Shown piece by piece: positions 39,203 to 43,057 of a stretch of DNA of 43,057 nt; the stretch's first letter is position 1; every line of letters begins with the position of its first letter. Source of the stretch: Gemmatimonadota bacterium (GTDB taxonomy: Bacteria > Gemmatimonadota > Gemmatimonadetes > Longimicrobiales > Gaopeijiaceae); assembly GCA_007126575.1 (NCBI GenBank), contig SLBA01000075.1:1-43057 (forward strand), read 5' to 3'. The position numbers and the translations under genes were made by a program. The notes beneath the pieces are model-generated. The model was given only the letters and a program-made list of their open reading frames with translations. It did not search any database and was not told where the DNA came from.

Positions 39203-40440
39203 CCCCGGCTCCCCCGCCGCCGCCCGCCCGAAGCGTCGTTGTCGCTTGCCGCTCGGGAACGCACAGGGTGCGTCTCGCCCGCGGCCTTCGGTTCTGGAGG
39301 TCCGCTCGATGTCCGAGTTGCCGAACCGTGGTCGACCCGCTGCGACATCGCAGGATCACGACCTGGCTGAAGAATCTCGGGGGCCCCGCATCGGACCGGC
39401 CTCACCACCGCGTGCTCTGGTGGGGGGTTGTCCTCTTCGCTGCGGCAACCCTGACGGCCGCCTTCCTGCTGTGGGGACTGAGCGACCTCTGGTGGCCGGC
39501 CACGACCCTCCTCTTCGGGCCCCGATGGGTGCTTGCCCTGCCCCTCGCCCTACTGATCCCCGCGGCGATGCTGTGGGACCGCGCGCTCCTCGTGCCCCTC
39601 GCCCTGCTCGCGGCCCTGCTGGCGGGGCCGATCATCGAGATGCGCACCGGCTGGCGTGGGTTGCTCGCTCAGCCCGACCCTGTCACCGACCTCCGCGTCG
39701 TGACCTACAACGTCGAGGGAGGGAGCCGGCTCGCCACCACCGCCGCGGGGATGGCCCAGCGTTGGGAGGCCGACATCCTCCTCTTCCAGGAGTGCGGGGG
39801 GATCCTTCGCGACGAGATCCAGGAGCTCATCCGGGAGCCGCCGGGCCCTCCCGATGCGTCAGCGCCACCCCTCTGGTACGGCGATTCCCGCGCGAGCCTC
39901 TGCGTACTGAGCCGACTCCCGATCCACGAGGTCGAAGAGATGGAGCGCACCGCCCTTCGGGCCGCCGGAGGGTCCGGACTCGTGGCCACCTACCGGATCG
40001 GACTCGCCGACACCCCGATCCAGGTCACCAACGTCCACCTCGAGACTCCGCGAGATGGCTTCGAATTGCTCCGGTCCGGGCAGATCCTGAGCTCCATCCC
40101 CCTGATCGCCGAGAAGTCCTACATGCGGACGATCGAGCTGGCACAGGCTCGCCGGTGGGTCGACCAGGCCGCCGGCACGCCCCGTATCGTGGGCGGCGAC
40201 TTCAACACCCCTCGTGAGAGTCGCGCCTACCGAAACGCCTGGTCCGACTGGACGAATGCGTTCACAGAGGTCGGGCGTGGCTACGGGGGAACGCGTCTGA
40301 ACGGCTGGATTCGCCCAAGGATCGACCACATCCTCGTGGATCGCAGCTGGCAGGTGATCGATGCGTGGGTCGGAGAGGACCTCGGGTCCGATCACCTTCC
40401 CGTGATCGCAACCGTCCGTTTGCGCGAAGGCCGCCGCTGA
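39199..40440 (+). CDS. Membrane-anchored endonuclease/exonuclease/phosphatase protein
   Basis: This 413-residue protein starts with a Cys-containing segment (Cys17, then CPSC near residues 38-41) resembling an incomplete zinc ribbon. Three hydrophobic helices follow (about residues 70-145), then an EEP catalytic domain: VVTYNVEG, ILLFQECGG, VTNVHLETPRDG, VGGDFNTPRESRAY, RIDHILVD and GSDHLPVIATV. These supply the Asn, Glu, Asp/Asn and Asp-His residues of Mg2+-dependent DNase I-like phosphodiesterases and phosphatases. Family substrates include nucleic acids, sphingomyelin and inositol phosphates. The GTG start overlaps the MFS stop, so both are likely made together. Confidence 0.88.
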   Translation: MTPAPPPPPARSVVVACRSGTHRVRLARGLRFWRSARCPSCRTVVDPLRHRRITTWLKNLGGPASDRPHHRVLWWGVVLFAAATLTAAFLLWGLSDLWWPATTLLFGPRWVLALPLALLIPAAMLWDRALLVPLALLAALLAGPIIEMRTGWRGLLAQPDPVTDLRVVTYNVEGGSRLATTAAGMAQRWEADILLFQECGGILRDEIQELIREPPGPPDASAPPLWYGDSRASLCVLSRLPIHEVEEMERTALRAAGGSGLVATYRIGLADTPIQVTNVHLETPRDGFELLRSGQILSSIPLIAEKSYMRTIELAQARRWVDQAAGTPRIVGGDFNTPRESRAYRNAWSDWTNAFTEVGRGYGGTRLNGWIRPRIDHILVDRSWQVIDAWVGEDLGSDHLPVIATVRLREGRR

Positions 40441-40454
40441 CGCGGTGACGCCTC

Positions 40455-40473
40455 AAAAACGCCTCAGAGGCTC
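40455..40473 (-). terminator. Weak intrinsic terminator for the TolB/TPR gene
   Basis: On the minus strand a short GCCTC/GAGGC stem is followed by GTTTTT, 7-25 bp after the stop codon of the TolB-like/TPR gene. The loop is very small, so the real stem is four base pairs. Confidence 0.4.
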
Positions 40474-40479
40474 CGAGTG

Positions 40480-42324
40480 TCAGTGGTCGGCCTGGAAGGC
40501 CGTGAGCTCGACGTAACGGGGGTGGTTCCGGACCGAGCGCCACCACCAGTGATGGCTGAAGTCGTAGCCCGGGTTCTGCACGGCGTAGAGCTTCAGGAGC
40601 TCGATCGCCTCCTCGGGATCCTGGAGCGCCGAAGCTCGCATCGCGGCCTCGAGCTTGTAGAGCTCACGGTGGGGGTCGAGTTCCGGACGGAAGAGATCTC
40701 GTGCCTGCCGAAGTACGGTGTCTGAGCTGTCGGGAAGGTTGGCCCGTGCGAGCACGCCCCCCACGTAGGTCAGGCTCACGGCGTTCTGAAGCTGCCGGTC
40801 CGCCTCGGGCAGGACTTCATTCCCGCGATCGACCAGGGCCCAGGCCCGATCGATGTCCGGCTCAGCCGCACGGGTGGTCATCATGAGGATCTGGCACTGG
40901 AAGAAGCGATGGTCGTGGTCGAACCGGCCGGCGCCGACCCGGCACCAGCGATCCGCGTCTTCGAAACTCTCCAGATCGTACAGTCCCGTGGTCAATCGCC
41001 AGAGCACCTCGCCGGCGGTCTCGAGGTAAGCGTCTTCCTCGTACGCGCGGCGGGCCGCCAGGACGCTCGAGCTCATCTCGTCGATCCAGGCGTACAGGTG
41101 ACTCAGGGTGGCGTGCGCGGTGGCCAGGGTCGGGTCCACCCGGACCGCCTGCTCCAGGTCTGCACGAGCCGCCGCCAGGACGCGGTTTCTCTCCTGAGGG
41201 TCCGGAATCAGGGGGAGCAGGTATCGCCAGTAATTCAGCGTGCCCCGCATCTCGAGGGCGCGGGGGTGCGCCGACTCCCGGGCGAGCGCCCGATCGGCGT
41301 GCTCCAGTCCGACCCGGATCCACGGCTCGGCGGCCTCGGGCGGGGGAAAGGACACGCGCGACCGGCGATAGGCGATCTCGGCCCGGAGCACGGTCGGCTC
41401 CGTCCACCCGGGCTCCGCCACCTCGGTGCGCTCCAGCAGCTCATCGGCCCGATCGAAGGCCGCAAAGGCGGCTTCGATCCCCTCCACCGCAAGGAGTCGC
41501 TCGCCCTCCTTGCGTTCCCGCTCGGCGCGCTGAAGGAGTGCCCAGGACGACACGTCGGTCACGGCGCGTTGGCGTCGGCGCACGGTAATCTCTTCACCCA
41601 GCCACTCCCTGAGGAAGCCGGCGGTCTCCTCGATGACCGCGTCTCGGGTCGTGAGAAGCTCGTCGGCAGACTGCTCCAGAGTGGTGCGACGGAACTCGGT
41701 CCCACTGAGGCCGTCGTGAATGCGGATGTTCACCCGTACGCGGCCCCGATCCTCCTCGACGGTACCCGAGACCACGGTACCCGCCCGCAGGGTGCGGGCG
41801 ATGCTGTCCACCGAGACCCCGCTCACGCGATAGGGCGCGACGGCGTTTCGGGAGACCACATCGAGCGCCCGGATCGTCGAAAGCTCCTGAATGAGCTCCT
41901 CGGTGAAGGCGTCGGCCAGGTACTGGCTCTCTCCATCCCCTCCGACGTCTTCGAAGTAGGTGACCGCGATCCGTCTCAGGTCCAGTTCACTGGCCGCCGC
42001 CGCGGCGCGGACCTCGCCCTCGGCCAGGTACCTCGAGACCTGAAATCCCGAGAGCCCGAGCAGCCCCACCGCGAGAATCGCGATCACGACGATCTCGATC
42101 AGGGGCGCCTTCTGTGCACCCTTCTCGCCATGGAACCACCCCACCATGATGGCCGCGATGAACCCGACTACATACCACCAGACCGTGAGGGGGTACACGA
42201 AGGCCGGGAGCATGTCGTTCTGGATCAGCTGATCGACGATCTGGAGCAAGACGAAGCCAGCGGCCGCGTAGGCGGCCACAATCTGGAAGAGACGGCGCTC
42301 CTTCAAGTCGCTGATCAGGCCCAC
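40480..42324 (-). CDS. Membrane protein with TolB-like and TPR domains
   Basis: This 614-residue protein has three N-terminal membrane helices (about residues 12-32, 44-64 and 74-94). A TolB_N/FlgO-like domain follows (about 115-235): RRIAVTYFEDVGGDGESQYLADAFTEELIQELSTIRALDVVSRNAV, GTVVSGTVEEDRGRVRVNIRIHD. The rest (about 260-614) is a TPR-rich solenoid (LEHADRALARESAHPRALEMRGTLNY, ADLEQAVRVDPTLATAHATLSHLY). Similar domain sets occur behind kinases or adenylate cyclases; here the N-terminus carries only membrane helices, so it lacks an evident output domain. The role is unknown, possibly envelope signalling or scaffolding. Confidence 0.87.
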   Translation of the reverse strand: MGLISDLKERRLFQIVAAYAAAGFVLLQIVDQLIQNDMLPAFVYPLTVWWYVVGFIAAIMVGWFHGEKGAQKAPLIEIVVIAILAVGLLGLSGFQVSRYLAEGEVRAAAAASELDLRRIAVTYFEDVGGDGESQYLADAFTEELIQELSTIRALDVVSRNAVAPYRVSGVSVDSIARTLRAGTVVSGTVEEDRGRVRVNIRIHDGLSGTEFRRTTLEQSADELLTTRDAVIEETAGFLREWLGEEITVRRRQRAVTDVSSWALLQRAERERKEGERLLAVEGIEAAFAAFDRADELLERTEVAEPGWTEPTVLRAEIAYRRSRVSFPPPEAAEPWIRVGLEHADRALARESAHPRALEMRGTLNYWRYLLPLIPDPQERNRVLAAARADLEQAVRVDPTLATAHATLSHLYAWIDEMSSSVLAARRAYEEDAYLETAGEVLWRLTTGLYDLESFEDADRWCRVGAGRFDHDHRFFQCQILMMTTRAAEPDIDRAWALVDRGNEVLPEADRQLQNAVSLTYVGGVLARANLPDSSDTVLRQARDLFRPELDPHRELYKLEAAMRASALQDPEEAIELLKLYAVQNPGYDFSHHWWWRSVRNHPRYVELTAFQADH

Positions 42325-42398
42325 GGTCCATCCTGCGTAGAGGCCGAAGACCGGCCGGTGATGCGGACACCCTCCTGAAACCTCTTCAGCCGCTCGTC

Positions 42399-42429
42399 AA
42401 GATTGCCACCGGGAGTGAGGTCCTGTCAA
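42399..42429 (-). promoter_or_regulatory. Possible promoter for the TolB/TPR gene
   Basis: A perfect TTGACA lies at 42429-42424 on the minus strand behind an AT-rich stretch (42430-42441) like an UP element. The -10 at the proper distance (CAATCT) is poor, so only the -35 half is convincing. Confidence 0.3.
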
Positions 42430-42493
42430 GAATTTTCAAACCGGCGCGGCCGCTCCGGCCCGCCGATGCGCTCCCCTTGCCCCCAGGGAAAGC

Positions 42494-42524
42494 GGGGCGG
42501 GCCCCCTCGCGCTGGGCCCGCCCC
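42494..42524 (-). terminator. Long GC hairpin downstream of the partial gene
   Basis: GGGGCGGGCCC and GGGCCCGCCCC form a perfect 11-bp stem with a 9-nt loop, 29 bp past the stop codon at 42553. On the minus strand it is followed by GCTTTCCC, so there is only a short U-run. Confidence 0.5.
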
Positions 42525-42552
42525 TGTGACTTCCTGCCCCCGAGCGCTCTCG

Positions 42553-43057
42553 TCAGGGGATGACGAAGGAGTACGTGCGGAAGTCTCGGTCGGCACCGGG
42601 CAACTCAGCACCACCGCAGGCGAACGCGACACCCCCGGCATAGTCATCCCCACCAACATACCAGGAGAGTTGTGACTGGTCGCTCTCGGCCCACTCGATC
42701 ACCAGGGTCGTGCCGGTGTCGACCACGAGGGCGGGAGCGATGGGAACCTCGATCCATACGTCTCCCGTACTCACGGCGTTTACAAGAACGGGAGCGCTGA
42801 ACAGGATGGGCCCCGCGGGGCTCCCTGCCCGAATGCTGAACGTAGAGGTGGTACCTTCGACCGGAAAACCCCCATCGGCCCGCGCCCGGACCTCCACACG
42901 GGTAAGGGGCGAGAGCCCTGGCGTGAAGCTCTGGTAGAGCGATTGCGGTCCTGGGCAGCTATTGGTCGTTCCACTTCCGGACTCATTCACCTGATCCAGG
43001 GTGTCGCCGGTCCCGGAGGGGAACAGTGTGAAATTCCGGGAGGCCGAACCACCGGGC
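42553..43057 (-). CDS. Exported-type beta-rich protein, 5' end outside the window
   Basis: At least 167 codons are visible and the frame is open to the window edge, so the true start and any signal peptide lie outside. The visible part is beta-sandwich-like: LYQSFTPGLSPLTRVEVRARAD, TFSIRAGSPAGPILFSAPV, GDVWIEVPIAPALVVDTGTTLVIEW and SQLSWYVGGDDYAGGVAFACGG. Two Cys (in NSCPGP and AFACGG) could pair. The pattern resembles accessory beta-sandwich domains of secreted proteins that end just before a sorting tag; no tag follows here. No family is assigned. The GTG at 42990 is an internal codon, since upstream in-frame sequence is equally protein-like. Confidence 0.72.
   Translation of the reverse strand, partial: PGGSASRNFTLFPSGTGDTLDQVNESGSGTTNSCPGPQSLYQSFTPGLSPLTRVEVRARADGGFPVEGTTSTFSIRAGSPAGPILFSAPVLVNAVSTGDVWIEVPIAPALVVDTGTTLVIEWAESDQSQLSWYVGGDDYAGGVAFACGGAELPGADRDFRTYSFVIP

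Noticed and set aside
1-43057. CRISPR arrays, insertion sequences, integrases, toxin-antitoxin or phage defence genes
   Set aside because: No regular repeat-spacer pattern, transposase motif, terminal inverted repeats or recognisable defence domains were found on either strand.

Overview
The window is about 43 kb of uniformly GC-rich DNA (well above 60% GC by eye). Genes on both strands are densely packed and often joined by 4-bp stop/start overlaps (ATGA, GTGA, TTGA). I see no rRNA, tRNA, CRISPR array, insertion sequence or phage gene. The gene content (beta-propeller lipoprotein, TolB-like/TPR membrane protein, MlrC-type M81 protein, D-aminoacylase-like lipoprotein, DUF5658 protein, exported beta-barrels of unfamiliar type, many histidine kinases) suggests a free-living Gram-negative bacterium, most plausibly Gemmatimonadota. 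That is an inference from gene style; no phylogenetic marker is present except possibly folD. It looks like an ordinary chromosomal segment.

Layout. 129-2989 (minus): creatininase-family hydrolase and biosynthetic arginine decarboxylase speA. 3192-10524 (plus): eight overlapping genes for a Mrp-type cation/proton antiporter in the order E-F-G-[MrpA C-terminal part fused to MrpB]-C-D1-D2-D3. This matches the antiporter module of MBH/MBX complexes more than a classical mrpABCDEFG operon. 10604-14144 (minus): exported M81/MlrC-like protein, Cys/Met-metabolism PLP enzyme and LysE-type exporter, translationally coupled. 14250-17558 (minus): PAS histidine kinase, Rcp1-like response regulator and REC-PAS-kinase hybrid, with no DNA-binding output. 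A divergent control region with tandem 15-bp repeats separates them from a small membrane protein. 18347-21220 (plus): ALDH7-like aldehyde dehydrogenase and a beta-propeller lipoprotein. 21246-24266: two divergent NarX-type kinases and a NarL-type regulator that is translationally coupled to a D-aminoacylase-like lipoprotein and an amidohydrolase (to 26857). 26885-27781 (minus): folD.

28115-33120 is the most unusual part. It holds a TPR protein, a tiny Asp-rich lipoprotein, and an operon of an AraC-type regulator with a degenerate receiver domain, a kinase-receiver hybrid and a heme oxygenase with a C-terminal extension of about 240 residues. 33163-35955 holds two outer-membrane barrel candidates and a DsrE-family protein. 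36148-37102 is a self-contained exopolysaccharide unit: a near-consensus sigma-54 promoter, an undecaprenyl-phosphate sugar transferase and a strong intrinsic terminator. The rest holds a DUF5658 protein, a UMF1-type MFS transporter coupled to a membrane-anchored endonuclease/exonuclease/phosphatase protein, a TolB-like/TPR membrane protein, and an exported beta-rich protein cut by the window edge.

The best leads are the split/fused Mrp complex, whose third NuoL/M/N-like subunit has lost the conserved TM5 glutamate (Ala136); the regulator/kinase/extended heme oxygenase operon; and the sigma-54-driven sugar transferase.
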